DNA of 64,000 nt, taken from positions 124,001-188,000 of the forward strand of contig NZ_PVBN01000010.1 in NCBI RefSeq assembly GCF_002968635.1, read 5' to 3'. Position numbers and translations under genes: made by a program. Below the pieces are notes generated by a model that made no database searches, was not told where the DNA came from, and saw only the letters and a program-made list of their open reading frames with translations. Positions 1 to 8,968 of the stretch are shown in pieces. Every line of letters begins with the position of its first letter. Within the stretch, counting starts at the first letter, position 1. The DNA comes from Neorhizobium alkalisoli. GTDB taxonomy: Bacteria; Pseudomonadota; Alphaproteobacteria; Rhizobiales; Rhizobiaceae.

Positions 1-671
1 GTGGCATCGACATGGACGTTCGCAAAGGCGAGGTCGTCGCCATCATTGGCCCCTCAGGATCGGGGAAATCGACGATCCTGAGAACGATTAACGGTCTGAC
101 CCCGATCAATGAAGGAACGATCAATGTTGGCGAGATCAAGGTCAGCGATCCGAAGCTGGACCAAGTCAAACTCCGCCACCGGGTGGGAATGGTGTTTCAG
201 CAGTACAATCTGTTCCCCCACAAGACTGTTCTCGAAAACGTGGCAATGGCGCCGATCCAGGTCCTGAAGCAGCCCCGACGGCAGGTGGAAGACCGTGCCC
301 GCAAACTCCTTGCGGAAATGCGTCTTCCCGATAAGGCGGACGCTTACCCTGGGGAACTCTCCGGTGGCCAGCAGCAGCGTGTCGCAATTGCGCGTGCGCT
401 TTGCATGGAACCGGAGGTCATCCTGTTCGATGAGGTCACCGCAGCCCTCGACCCTGAAATGGTGAAAGAAGTGCTATCCGCGGTCAGGAAGGTCGCCGAG
501 GACGGCATGACCTGCATTCTCGTCACCCACGAAATGGGGTTCGCCCGGGAAGCCGCAGATCATATCTATTTCACGGACAGGGGCGTGATCGTAGAGCACG
601 CGCCTCCGGCTGAATTCTTCACCCGTGCGAGCGACCCGCGCACCAGAGAATTTCTCTCAAAGGTGCTGTGA
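1..671 (+). CDS. Amino-acid ABC transporter ATP-binding protein (5' end outside window)
   Basis: This is the ATPase subunit of a polar amino-acid type ABC importer (GlnQ/HisP/EhuA class), which powers uptake from the cytoplasmic face of the membrane. The reading frame is open to the left edge and codes Gly-Ile-Asp before the first Met at base 12, which fits the usual N-terminal context, so the true start lies upstream. Counting from that Met, Walker A (GPSGSGKST) is at 13-21, the Q-loop near 63, the signature LSGGQ at 116-120, Walker B (VILFDE) at 136-141 and the switch His at 173. The stop is one base from the folD start, so the two are probably co-transcribed. The substrate cannot be told from the ATPase alone. 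Confidence 0.93.
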   Translation, partial: GIDMDVRKGEVVAIIGPSGSGKSTILRTINGLTPINEGTINVGEIKVSDPKLDQVKLRHRVGMVFQQYNLFPHKTVLENVAMAPIQVLKQPRRQVEDRARKLLAEMRLPDKADAYPGELSGGQQQRVAIARALCMEPEVILFDEVTAALDPEMVKEVLSAVRKVAEDGMTCILVTHEMGFAREAADHIYFTDRGVIVEHAPPAEFFTRASDPRTREFLSKVL

Positions 672-672
672 A

Positions 673-1608
673 ATGGCGACTGTCATCGACGGCAAGGCAT
701 TCGCGCTGCGTTTGCGCGACTACATACGTCTCCAAGTCGCAAGCCTCAAAAGCCAGCGTGGAATCGCACCCGGCCTCGCCACAGTGCTCGTCGGTACCGA
801 TCCGGCGTCGGAGGTATATGTCCGCAACAAGGCGAGGCAAACCACAGAGGCCGGCATGGAATCGTTCCAGCACAAGTTAAACGCCGATACATCCGAGGCA
901 GCATTGCTGGAACTGATTGCCAAGCTAAATGCTGATTCCAAAGTCCACGGCATTCTCGTCCAATTGCCACTTCCGCGGCATATCGGCACCGAGCGCGTGA
1001 TCAACGCCATCGATCCGACCAAGGACGTCGATGGTTTCCACGTCTCGAATGTCGGATTGCTTGGCAGTGGCCAGAAAGCGATGCTCCCGTGTACCCCACT
1101 CGGCTGCATCATGATGTTGCGTGAGCAACTGGGCTCTCTCAGGGGAAAGCATGCTGTCGTCGTGGGCCGGTCGAACATCGTTGGCAAACCGATGGCGCAA
1201 CTGCTACTGGCGGACGACTGCACGGTTACGATAGCACATCGGTACACGGAAAACCTTCCCGACCTTTGCCGGCAAGCCGATTTATTGGTTGTGGCGGTCG
1301 GTAAGGCGGAGATGATTCAGGGCGACTGGATCAAACGCGGCGCTACGGTCATCGACGTCGGTATCAACCGCATCGAGAGGGCAGGCGAGATCCGCCTCGT
1401 TGGCGATGTCGATTTCCAATCGACTGCCGCTGTTGCCGACGCAATCACTCCGGTGCCAGGCGGAGTTGGCCCGATGACAATCGCGTGTCTGCTGTTCAAC
1501 ACCTTGACGGCGTTCTGCCGAATCCACGGGTTGCCCGAACCTCAGGATGCCGGTTTCGCGTTGGCCGAGGGGATCGGCGTCCTTCGCGAATTCCGACACG
1601 CAAGCTAA
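673..1608 (+). CDS. folD: Bifunctional methylene-THF dehydrogenase / methenyl-THF cyclohydrolase FolD
   Basis: FolD interconverts 5,10-methylene-, methenyl- and 10-formyl-tetrahydrofolate in the cytoplasm. The 311-residue product has the family's usual length and motifs: Tyr49 and catalytic Lys53 in SEVYVRNK, the cofactor-binding stretch [12 protein letters not shown] in the middle, DVGINR, and [11 protein letters not shown] near the C terminus. The ATG at 673 was chosen because it follows the upstream stop with a one-base gap. A plasmid-borne folD directly behind an amino-acid transporter gene suggests a role in handling one-carbon units released from N-methylated substrates, and the decayed creatininase-family gene nearby agrees with that. 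This pathway role is inferred from context only. Confidence 0.95.
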   Translation: MATVIDGKAFALRLRDYIRLQVASLKSQRGIAPGLATVLVGTDPASEVYVRNKARQTTEAGMESFQHKLNADTSEAALLELIAKLNADSKVHGILVQLPLPRHIGTERVINAIDPTKDVDGFHVSNVGLLGSGQKAMLPCTPLGCIMMLREQLGSLRGKHAVVVGRSNIVGKPMAQLLLADDCTVTIAHRYTENLPDLCRQADLLVVAVGKAEMIQGDWIKRGATVIDVGINRIERAGEIRLVGDVDFQSTAAVADAITPVPGGVGPMTIACLLFNTLTAFCRIHGLPEPQDAGFALAEGIGVLREFRHAS

Positions 1609-1734
1609 AATGACGTTTCCCAAGCGCACTCAAGCTGAAGCGCGCCAACTTGCCGGGCGCGTGCCGGGCATTTTTCGGGACTGACCCGTTAAATGAGGTC
1701 CGCGACAACGACACTTGACCACGCGTCTGCTCTT

Positions 1735-1755
1735 ATTTTTACTCTAAGTAAAAAT
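1735..1755. promoter_or_regulatory. Inverted repeat upstream of the ROK gene, candidate auto-operator
   Basis: Perfect 8-bp arms ATTTTTAC and GTAAAAAT are separated by TCTAA. A possible -35 (TTGACC) lies at 1715-1720, and the dyad overlaps the region where its -10 would fall. AT-rich palindromes of this form are typical ROK-family operators, so autoregulation by the next gene is plausible. Confidence 0.55.
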
Positions 1756-1775
1756 CAAACGTCTCTGGGGAGGGG

Positions 1776-2426
1776 ATGCGGTTGAAACCGAACCGTAGTC
1801 GACGCGAAACCCGTGCGGCCATCCTCAACTATATTTGGTGCAATGGTGGTACATATAGGCCGAATTTGGCCGTGGATCTCGCGCTAACTGACGCAAGCAT
1901 CTCCCGGATCGTTGCCGAACTGAAGTCGGAAGACGTGATCGCCGAGTCGCGCCATACTGCGCCCTACCAAGGAGGGCCGAGTGCATTTTTTACACTAAGT
2001 AAAAATAAACATGTCGGCGCGATCGAGGTCTCCAACAATTCCATTCACGTCGGCGTGGCGGCGTTAACCGGTGTGCCGATATTCGTCGAGCGTCTCACCC
2101 TCGTTGATGGCGCGGATCCACGGGTGGTAGAAGACGCCATGTCAAAGGCTGTAGGCGCGCTGGCCAGCGGCTGCGCCAGATACGGCACGCAACTCGAACA
2201 GATTGCCGTTGCCCTCCCCGGATATGGCGCCGGACGCGTCACGAACCCGATAATACCGCTCAACATGGGAAATTTGCTCAAGAGCCTGGAGCACGTATTT
2301 CCAGACGTGGCGGTCGAGATTGCCAACTCGATTGCCGCACGGGCGATTGCCCACCGTACGCGAATGCGCGTCGGTCGGAAGCTTGAAGGGCAGGTCCATG
2401 ACGATCTCCTACAAAAGACGATGTAA
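1776..2426 (+). pseudogene. ROK-family transcriptional regulator, truncated after about 216 residues
   Basis: The N-terminal third is a winged-helix DNA-binding domain with the ROK-type 'SISRIVAEL' recognition helix. It is followed by the start of the ROK (repressor/ORF/kinase) sugar-binding fold, with an ALPGYG segment near residue 150 and an asparagine-rich stretch near 185. ROK repressors are normally 370-410 residues long, but this frame stops at 216 after a sequence unlike the family (VGRKLEGQVHDDLLQKTM). Most of the C-terminal sugar-binding half is therefore missing. A truncated product could still bind DNA. The region just downstream (2423-2575) holds an open frame I cannot assign, so the break is probably a deletion junction rather than a simple stop mutation. 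Confidence 0.7.
1987..2005. promoter_or_regulatory. Second ROK-type inverted repeat, inside the coding region
   Basis: The arms TTTTTAC and GTAAAAA flank ACTAA, nearly identical to the dyad at 1735-1755 but located within the ROK coding sequence, where it encodes part of FFTLSKNK. It may be a roadblock operator or a chance consequence of recombination. Confidence 0.4.
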
Positions 2427-2588
2427 ACCTGTGGCGTCGATTGCGTGAGCTGTTTGCGCGGCGCGGGCGCCGCTATGCCGCCACCAGCCTGTTCGTCGAA
2501 CATTTGGTGCCAGAATTGCTGGCGACGATGCAGGAATTGCAGGCCCATTGGCATATTCTGGTGCCGGAAGAATGAGGCCAGTCCATTC

Positions 2589-3186
2589 CTATTTCGAACA
2601 GAGATCGGAGAGAAGGCAGCTCCTCAGGTCTTCCAACAACTCCATGAAGCCCTTGGTGCCGGGTGAACAGCGCACCCATTTCAGCCGTACCGAGCGACGT
2701 GTCGCCAACGACGCCGTTGGGGTTGAGATCACGAGCGATCTAGGCGAGGTAATGCGGCGGCAGCGGCTGCAGATAACGGGTGTTGTCTTTCATCCATTCG
2801 GCCCTGAAGGGGAAATTCTCGGCTTTGTCCATGCGCACCAGATCCAGACGAAAATGCAGCATCATCGAGGCTTCCATGCCGCCGTGAATGCCGAAATTCT
2901 GCTCATGTTCGCCGATCAAGCCTTGGGGCTGCCGAAGCGTGACCACTGTGTGGCGACGACCGCCATCGAAAAGCGAACGCGCAATTCGCGCGACGATGTT
3001 CATGACATCGAGATTGCCGCCATGTGAATTGACGATCACCATCTTGCGCAAGCCAGTGGGAATGAGGATTTCCGCAGCGAGCGACAGGGTGCCGGGGCCG
3101 TAGATATGGAATGCGTGCGGAGTTCGCGTTGCGAAGCCCGCAGGCCGGGACGATCTGATCGCCGCGATGTTCTTTGACGGCCTCAT
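2589..3186 (-). pseudogene. Creatininase / creatinine-amidohydrolase family pseudogene
   Basis: Read on the minus strand, the sequence codes GPGTLSLAAEILI, then VNSHGGN (a metal-site motif of this family), then HGGMEASMMLH, which is clear homology to the creatininase superfamily (amidohydrolases acting on creatinine and related cyclic amides). The gene is dead in at least two ways. A TAG stop interrupts it after PHYLA, where the same frame resumes as IARDLNPNGVVGDTSLGTAE. A later one-base frameshift moves GTKGFMELLEDLRS into another frame, ending at 2589. The 5' part upstream of about 3186 is not recognisable. It was probably part of a small catabolic cluster with the transporter and folD. 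Confidence 0.75.
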
Positions 3187-3587
3187 TCAAAGCGTTCAAG
3201 ACGCTTCCTTGGTCGCCGTATAGCGTCCTAACATCCAGGTGGCCGGCCTCGAAGCTCCTCAAAACCGCGCCGCCGGCCGGTATGGCCAATCTTCCACGAC
3301 ACGCACATAGGGCGAGCTTGGCAAGGGGGCGAGAGGCACGCGCTTAATCTTTGCCTCAGTGGCAAATGCTATGCCGACTCTCAAGCATATGTGGGTTCGA
3401 GCCGGCATTGTTTTCGCTCCTTGATATCGTGACAGCACAAGAAACGTTCCGGCAGAAGATACGCTGGAGGACTGTTTTGCCACAGACTGCTCGAACCATC
3501 GCGTTTCGCCGTTCGGCAGGGTGATGCTAAGGCACCGGCCATACCCGGTGGAGGGCTCCCGGAGAGCGGGGTACTTGATTCGAACGG
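3187..3587. other. Gene-free stretch between the creatininase remnant and lysR
   Basis: About 400 bp with no supported gene. Short open frames exist on both strands, but none has a recognisable domain. It probably contains further decayed sequence from the 5' part of the creatininase-family gene. Confidence 0.4.
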
Positions 3588-4478
3588 CTACTGTGAGGCA
3601 ATAAACTGCTCGACCAACCATTGACCAGCCGGACCCAACGCCTTTTCCTTCCTATAGGCAATGACCAAAGGGAAGCTCGGTATCCGGTCGGCCCCCTCCC
3701 AACTGTCCGGTCTCAGCTCGACCAAACGTCCCCTTGCGAGATCTTTCTCTACCCGTGACCGTGGCATTGAACCCCAGCCGACGCCAGCGAGGATAAGGTC
3801 GTATTTGGTTTGGAGGTCGTTGACCCGCCATCTGTTGACTGCAAGCACACCATAGTCCCGCCCACTGTCCAGGTGAGGGGCAGGGCTAATGACCAACTGG
3901 GTATGGTCTCGCAACAGTGCTGCGCTTAACCTTCCCTCCATTTGGCCAAACGGATGCGTTGGCGCGGCGACGGGGACCAGGTCGATCCGCCCGCAGACGC
4001 GGCGCTCGAACTCCTCCGGCTGACGCTCGGCAAGCAGGCCCAGATCGGCGACTCCGTCTCGCAAAGCCTTGGCTGCAGCATCGAAGGTGTCGGTCAAAAT
4101 GCGGATTTCTACGAAAGGGAAAGTCGCATTGAATGCGCGAAGAACACGGCTCAACAAAGCCGGTGGCGCATAAGAGATAACGGCCAGGATGAGTTCGGCT
4201 TCCAGACCCATTGAGATGCCTTGCGCCTGGTGGCGCCAGTCTGCGACGTCTTCGAGGATGCGTCGCGCGCGCGGCAGCAAGGCTTTGCCGGCCTCCGTGA
4301 GAAGTGGGCGATAGGCCGAGCGATCAAAAAGCGTAAGCCTGCTCTGCTCCTCCAATTTCTGAATGGTGTAGGTGATCGCCGACTGCGCCCTGTTCAGATG
4401 CCGCGAGGCAGCGGCAAAGCCGCCCGCGTCGATAATCGTGACGAATACGCGGAATTGATCGAGAGTAAGCGCATCCAT
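3588..4478 (-). CDS. LysR-family transcriptional regulator
   Basis: This is a typical LysR-type regulator of 296 residues from the ATG at 4478, which starts MDALTLDQFRVFVTI. An ATG 36 bases further upstream would add 12 residues ahead of the helix-turn-helix and is less likely. The N-terminal winged helix contains the usual AASRHLNRAQSAITYTI segment (about residues 22-38), followed by a linker helix and a substrate-binding domain from about residue 90. It is transcribed away from the doxX and glutathione S-transferase genes on the plus strand, the usual arrangement for a LysR protein controlling a neighbouring divergent operon. The effector is unknown. Confidence 0.9.
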   Translation of the reverse strand: MDALTLDQFRVFVTIIDAGGFAAASRHLNRAQSAITYTIQKLEEQSRLTLFDRSAYRPLLTEAGKALLPRARRILEDVADWRHQAQGISMGLEAELILAVISYAPPALLSRVLRAFNATFPFVEIRILTDTFDAAAKALRDGVADLGLLAERQPEEFERRVCGRIDLVPVAAPTHPFGQMEGRLSAALLRDHTQLVISPAPHLDSGRDYGVLAVNRWRVNDLQTKYDLILAGVGWGSMPRSRVEKDLARGRLVELRPDSWEGADRIPSFPLVIAYRKEKALGPAGQWLVEQFIASQ

Positions 4479-4845
4479 CGCAAATCCATGAGATTTGAAT
4501 TCTTCACTGTTCAATATTTTTGCTCCACTGCCGCTGCGGTAAGACGGCTGCTCGTTCCGTCACTCCGGACCAGCTTTCGTCCCGCGAGACCGATCGACCC
4601 AATTCAGTCGCGCCTCAGCGTCGGATGGAATGATTGAAGGCGTTCTAAGCATATAACTCAATCAATTTCCTTGAACAAGAAGAGCTATATTTTATCACTT
4701 TTTTGTTCGGAGTTAGCAATTTAACCTCGTTTCCGAGGCTCACGTTGAGCAATTGGAATGAAGATACCCGTGTGGTCCGCGCATCAAGCCGGCTTTGATC
4801 ACGGCATACAAAGACCAAGCGATTTAGTGTTCAGGAGACATACGA
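4479..4845. other. Divergent intergenic region between lysR and doxX
   Basis: About 365 bp without a gene. The part from roughly 4660 to 4740 is AT-rich and is the likely location of the divergent promoters and of the LysR binding site. I could not identify a unique operator. Confidence 0.45.
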
Positions 4846-5104
4846 ATGGCAGCCACCATGACAGCTTCATTTACCCCGCCCGCTGGCAAAATGCTGCGGA
4901 TCAGCCTCTGGAGTGTTCAGACGCTGATGTGTGCCGCGTTCATTCTGTTCGGTTTACAGAAGCTCTTCATGCCCGTCGAGGCTCTGGCTGCTATGTGGCA
5001 GACTCAATGGCCAATCGAATATCCGAGCCTGTTGCGTTTTACCGGCCTCATCGATGTGGCGGGCGGGATCGGCGTCCTCTTGCCTACGCTTACTCGCATC
5101 CAGC

Positions 5105-5303
5105 CGCGTTTATGCGCGCAGACGCGGCAAGTCGCACGGCGAACATGACCGCCCTTGTGACAAACCGGATCATGACCCCGAACGAGGTTCGGGCCGTCCT
5201 GAATATGCCGCCACTCCCCGGTGGCGACGAGCTTATTAACCCCCACACGACTAGCACCGCAGCGCCGAAAATCGATCCCGGCCCGGAAAAGGAAGCCGCA
5301 TGA
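5105..5303 (+). pseudogene. C-terminal fragment of an HK97-type phage portal protein
   Basis: In this frame the sequence reads FMRADAASRTAN, then MTPNEVRAVLNMPPLPGGD and a short charged tail to a stop at 5303. The 'TPNEVRAxxNxPPLPGGD' block is a hallmark of the C terminus of HK97-type phage portal proteins. Only about 65 of some 400 residues are present, and the fragment begins inside the doxX coding region. It cannot be functional. Confidence 0.75.
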
Positions 5304-5561
5304 GCGATCACCGCGCATTCTTTGGCGACGGGGAAAAGGTCTTCGCCTTCCCCTCCCGCGAACTCATTGAGGAACTGGAACGGAAAACCGGCCAAGGCGT
5401 CGGCGCGCTGTTCCGGCGCTTCCGGCAGTCCGATTACAGCTTTTCGGACGTGACCGAAATCATCCGGCTCGGCTTGATCGGCGGCGGCACTGCACCCGCC
5501 GAAGCTGACCGTCTCGTTTCCGTCTATGCCATCGGGCGACCGCTGGCCGAAGTCTTCGAAG
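5300..5561 (+). pseudogene. GTA-type tail assembly protein fragment (about 87 residues)
   Basis: Starting at an ATG that overlaps the portal stop (ATGA), the frame codes a protein of the 'gene transfer agent family' type, with FFGDGEKVFAF at the start, ELERKTGQGVGALFRRF in the middle and EIIRLGLIGGG later. Such short proteins act near tail assembly in alphaproteobacterial phages and gene transfer agents. The natural C terminus is lost: at about 5562 the sequence switches to the second half of doxX in another frame. A peptide of about 111 residues could be translated from 5300 to 5635, but its tail is out-of-frame doxX. Confidence 0.7.
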
Positions 5562-5730
5562 TTGACTGTGCTTGCGGCGCTTGGCTGCGTGCTGCTGCAA
5601 ATCTGCGCCATTATCTTCCATGCCACGCGTGGTGAGTTTGCCGCTCTTCCCCTCAACTTCATCCTTCTTCCTCTCGTGGCCTTCATCCTGTGGGGTCGCG
5701 GCAAGAGGGCACCTTCCTTGGAGTTCTACC

Positions 5731-6336
5731 ATGAAGCTTTATTATAGCCCCGGCGTCTGCTCGCTTGCCTCCCACATTGTCCTACGTGAGGCCGGATTGC
5801 CCTTTACGCCCGTGCGCGTTGATCTGCAGACGCACACATTCGACGAGGGCGCCGACTACTACACTATCAACACGCGTGGCTATGTCCCGTTGCTCGAACT
5901 CGATGACGGCCAGCGTCTGACAGAAGGGCCAGCGATCATGCAGTACCTAGCCGATCGGGTGCCGGAGACGAAGCTTGCGCCTGCCTGGGGCACGATGGAG
6001 CGCTATCGACTTGTCGAATGGCTCGCCTTCATCAGCAGCGAGCTGCACAAGAACTTCGGCCCGCTATTCAGTCCCGCAATCCCTGAACAGGTCAAGGAGC
6101 TTCACCGCAAACGCGCACTCGATCGCTTCGGATGGATGGACCAGCAGCTCAGTGGCAAGGCCTACGTGATCGGCGATACATACACCGTGGCCGACGCCTA
6201 CCTGTTGGTTGTTTCCAACTGGGGCAAGTACGTTGACGTCGACCTTTCGGGTTTTAGCAATCTGCAAGCAATTCTCGGCCGGGTTGCGGGCCGCCCATCG
6301 GTGCAGGAAGCGCTGAAAGCAGAAGGACTGGCATGA
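5731..6336 (+). CDS. Glutathione S-transferase family protein
   Basis: This 201-residue cytosolic glutathione S-transferase starts MKLYYSPGVCSLASHIVLRE, with the beta-class-like Ser/Cys region near residues 9-11. The thioredoxin fold has the cis-Pro segment GYVPLLEL (about 49-56) and the glutathione-contacting EGPAIMQYLAD (about 64-74). The C-terminal all-helical domain contains the N-capping segment YTVADAYL (about 150). The ATG at 5731 was taken because the protein begins exactly at the family's normal N terminus; it overlaps the tail of the broken doxX by 17 bases. It probably conjugates glutathione to electrophiles. Co-expression with doxX, divergent from lysR, is inferred. Confidence 0.93.
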   Translation: MKLYYSPGVCSLASHIVLREAGLPFTPVRVDLQTHTFDEGADYYTINTRGYVPLLELDDGQRLTEGPAIMQYLADRVPETKLAPAWGTMERYRLVEWLAFISSELHKNFGPLFSPAIPEQVKELHRKRALDRFGWMDQQLSGKAYVIGDTYTVADAYLLVVSNWGKYVDVDLSGFSNLQAILGRVAGRPSVQEALKAEGLA

Positions 6337-6513
6337 AGATTTTGTCAGAAGCCGCTCCTGCCAGTTGTTGCCATCGCCGCCCAGTCTGAAATCGCATTCG
6401 GAGGCCATTCAAGTCGAAACGTCGGCTTGAATGGAGCGCCTGGATGCTCGCAATTCTCCACGCCACCGTCAGAGACAACGCGCCCTGAAGCGGGCGACGA
6501 GGAGCCGTCAAAC

Positions 6514-7182
6514 ATGAACCAGCATCGTGCAAAAGTCGTGCATCACAAGAGCATCCCGCATATTCGCACCGCTGCCCAATTGCCTATCTTTATTGGCAAT
6601 CGCGATGAAGCGCTCGGCACAATCTATAGCTTCGAAGGCCTTTCCGATGGCAAGGAGCATTTTGCGCTTAAGCTCGGCGTCCCCGATGAGCATGCGCCTC
6701 TGGTCCGGGTGCACTCCGAATGCGTGACAGGGGACGTTCTGGGCTCGGCGCGCTGTGACTGCGGTCCACAGCTTCAGGAGGCGCTGCTGCGTTTGTCAGA
6801 GGAAGGCGGCTATCTCCTCTATTTGAGACAAGAGGGACGTGGCATCGGCCTCTACCGCAAGCTGGAAGCATACCGGCTGCAGGAACTCGGACAGGACACC
6901 TATGCAGCCAATCGCGTTCTTGGCCATGGTGACGACGAGCGCGATTACACGGCGGCCGCTCAAATGTTGACCGCTCTCGAAATCACCCACATCACACTTC
7001 TCAGTAACAATCCGGACAAGCGCTCTCAGTTGGTGGCCGCCGGCATCGAAGTAGCTGCGGTTCGGCAGACGGGTGTTTTCGCAGGCCATCACAATCTTCG
7101 ATATCTTGAAGCCAAGATTCGGCAAACCGGCCACACGATCGATCTGGCGCAGCGAATTGAGCAGGCAAATGCCCGCGACTGA
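6514..7182 (+). CDS. ribA: GTP cyclohydrolase II (RibA)
   Basis: RibA converts GTP to 2,5-diamino-6-ribosylamino-4(3H)-pyrimidinone 5'-phosphate, the first step of riboflavin synthesis. The product has 222 residues, close to stand-alone RibA enzymes. The zinc ligands Cys70, Cys81 and Cys83 are present in SECVTGDVLGSARCDCG, followed by the catalytic RQEGRGIGL at 105-113 and the C-terminal SNNPDKRSQL. The ATG at 6514 follows a GGAG ribosome-binding site at 6501-6504. There is no DHBP synthase domain or other riboflavin gene nearby, so this is probably an extra plasmid copy that boosts flavin supply. Confidence 0.95.
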   Translation: MNQHRAKVVHHKSIPHIRTAAQLPIFIGNRDEALGTIYSFEGLSDGKEHFALKLGVPDEHAPLVRVHSECVTGDVLGSARCDCGPQLQEALLRLSEEGGYLLYLRQEGRGIGLYRKLEAYRLQELGQDTYAANRVLGHGDDERDYTAAAQMLTALEITHITLLSNNPDKRSQLVAAGIEVAAVRQTGVFAGHHNLRYLEAKIRQTGHTIDLAQRIEQANARD

Positions 7183-7308
7183 GAGACTCGAGTTCATCAA
7201 CGCGACTCTATGCACCCGTCTTGCTCTATCCGCGGCGAGGCGAGGGCGGCACACCGAGAACAGATCTTGTGGCGATTGCCATCCCGGCACACGAAAGGGG
7301 GCGGTGTA

Positions 7309-8358
7309 GTGTCGCAAGTGCGTTGGAACAACGTTGACCAACTTTCATTCGTTGGGACAAATGCCAACGAGCTCGCAGCAACCCTTTCTCGCCTGCATCC
7401 CGCAACAACAGTCTTTCCGGGGGGCAAGGAGCGGGTAGGTTATGAGATTCATATGTTCGGTATGGGAGAGCTCTCGTTCATCGCGAGCAGCTATGAAGAC
7501 GATCTCACGATCCGTTTTCCGGGTCCAACCGATACGAACATGGTTCTCATTCCCGTGGCAGGAACTGCCGTTGTCACGGTCGACAATCGCGAAATGCTGT
7601 CCGCGGGAAACCACGGTATCATTGCCGATGGCATGTTAGAGAACCAAACGCGCATTATCGGACCTCGGAAACATCTCTGTATCAGAATACCCGATCGCGA
7701 ACTGATCCGACGGCTCGCAGTTCGGTTGAACGCTCCAATAACAGGGCACTTTCATTTTGCGCCCGAAATTGATCTTTCGCGAGGCCCCGGCTTAAACCTG
7801 GTTCGGTTAGCTGCCATGATGCACATCGGTCTGGCGGACGGAACGCTATGTAAGTCGCCTATCGCGCTCGGCAATCTCTCAGACGCAATTCTCGAGCTGC
7901 TGCTTGAGGCCATTCCGCATAAATATTCCCATGAGTTGCACCGCATCGCCGAACCTCCTTTACCGCGGCACATCAAACGCGCGATTGACTATATGCAAGC
8001 CAATATCTTGCGACCGATCACGCTTCCTGAGATTGCGAATGCCTGCGGTGTGAGTGCCCGAACGTTGCAGGAAGGCTTTCGCAACTTTCGGATGACCACG
8101 CCCATAGCTTATTTGCAGCATTTGCGGCTGGAGGCTGCCCATAAAGACCTTTCATCACGTGAAAGCGGTTTATCGGTGAAAGCAGTCGCGCTGAAATGGA
8201 GTTTTGCCCACATTGGGCGATTTTCGGCGCTTTATCGAAAGCGTTTTGGGGAATTCCCTTCCCGTACACTTCGTGCGAGCGACTCATTAGACAGCTCGTA
8301 CTTGGCCACGGGTGAAGCTCAACCGACAAATGCCCACCAGACGCATAACTGCCCATGA
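7309..8358 (+). CDS. AraC-family transcriptional regulator
   Basis: This AraC/XylS-type activator has an N-terminal cupin-like AraC-binding domain and a C-terminal double helix-turn-helix domain. The HTH domain starts about 100 residues from the C terminus with HIKRAIDYMQANILRPITL and continues with ACGVSARTLQEGFRNF and KRFGEFPSRTLR. The start is uncertain: the GTG at 7309 has a G-rich ribosome-binding site (GGGGGCGG) just before it and gives 349 residues; an in-frame ATG at 7210 would add 33 residues that do not look like the family. It follows ribA by about 125 bp. Its effector and targets cannot be inferred. Confidence 0.88.
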   Translation: MSQVRWNNVDQLSFVGTNANELAATLSRLHPATTVFPGGKERVGYEIHMFGMGELSFIASSYEDDLTIRFPGPTDTNMVLIPVAGTAVVTVDNREMLSAGNHGIIADGMLENQTRIIGPRKHLCIRIPDRELIRRLAVRLNAPITGHFHFAPEIDLSRGPGLNLVRLAAMMHIGLADGTLCKSPIALGNLSDAILELLLEAIPHKYSHELHRIAEPPLPRHIKRAIDYMQANILRPITLPEIANACGVSARTLQEGFRNFRMTTPIAYLQHLRLEAAHKDLSSRESGLSVKAVALKWSFAHIGRFSALYRKRFGEFPSRTLRASDSLDSSYLATGEAQPTNAHQTHNCP

Positions 8359-8536
8359 CGCAGTCGAAGACTTTGACAATTGTACGAGCTGCGAGGACAA
8401 AGTCGTATAAGCGGTCATGCAAAGTTCCATAAATCCGATTATGCGATATGTTATATCATTACAACATGCATCCGTCCGTCAAGCACGTGCTCTGTCTCAG
8501 AGGCGCACCGTCGCGTCCCTCTACCGGAATTTGAAA

Positions 8537-8968
8537 ATGCGTTCAGAAAATCGATCACAGCAATCCACAAAGCCCGACATCATAGATGTTGAGGTTGGAG
8601 AAAAGATCCGGTCAAGGCGTCGCGCCCTCGGGATAACGCAGAAGAAATTAGCTGATAGTGTCGGCGTCACATTCCAACAGATACAGAAATATGAGAAGGG
8701 CGCGAACCGGGTTGGTGCGAGCCGGCTCCTGCAAATTGCGAATGTCCTTACCGTCTCTGCCTCGTTCTTGTTTCCGAATGAAAGGAAGGCCAGTGCTGAA
8801 AAGAAGGAGCAGGCGGAATACCATCCTTATGCTGATCTGCTGGGCTTTCTAGAATCGAGCGAGGGGTCGGAGTTGAACGCGGCCTTTGCCCGGATAAGAA
8901 GTCCAGCGATTCGAGCGCGCACCGTTGCCCTTATCAAAACCATCGCGGAGGCTGGCCCCGACCGATAA
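8537..8968 (+). CDS. XRE-family helix-turn-helix regulator
   Basis: A 143-residue cytoplasmic repressor-like protein. The HTH occupies about residues 20-75, with IRSRRRALGITQKKLADSVG, then VTFQQIQKYEKGANRVGASR. The rest is a helical tail of the kind seen in rhizobial plasmid and symbiosis-associated HTH regulators. The ATG at 8537 was chosen because it begins close to the HTH; the frame is open further upstream without a better start. It may regulate the type IV secretion locus downstream, as may the related regulator at 9704, but no operator was identified. Confidence 0.85.
   Translation: MRSENRSQQSTKPDIIDVEVGEKIRSRRRALGITQKKLADSVGVTFQQIQKYEKGANRVGASRLLQIANVLTVSASFLFPNERKASAEKKEQAEYHPYADLLGFLESSEGSELNAAFARIRSPAIRARTVALIKTIAEAGPDR

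Larger units (their letters stand above)
4846..5747 (+). pseudogene. DoxX-family membrane protein gene, split by an inserted phage-type fragment
   Basis: The first 89 codons (4846-5112) encode the N-terminal half of a DoxX-like four-helix membrane protein, with LRFTGLIDVAGGIGVLLP near residue 63. The frame then runs into unrelated sequence. From 5562 the remaining DoxX half resumes in a different frame as TVLAALGC, then QICAIIFHATRGEF, and ends near WGRGKRAP with a stop at 5747. Joining codon 89 (5110-5112) to 5562 would restore a protein of about 150 residues, the usual DoxX size. About 450 bp of phage or GTA-like sequence lies between the halves (separate entries). DoxX proteins are small inner-membrane proteins often found next to glutathione S-transferase or quinone-redox genes, and a GST gene follows here. 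Confidence 0.75.

Noticed and set aside
2423..2575. A short plus-strand frame (LWRRLRELFARRGRRYAATS...) directly after the truncated ROK gene
   Set aside because: It looks protein-like and may be the tail of a lost gene, but it has no start or recognisable family.
4758..5303. A continuous 181-codon frame running from upstream of doxX into the portal fragment
   Set aside because: Its first two thirds are out of frame with doxX and only the last 65 codons resemble a portal protein, so it is a chance fusion at the insertion junction.
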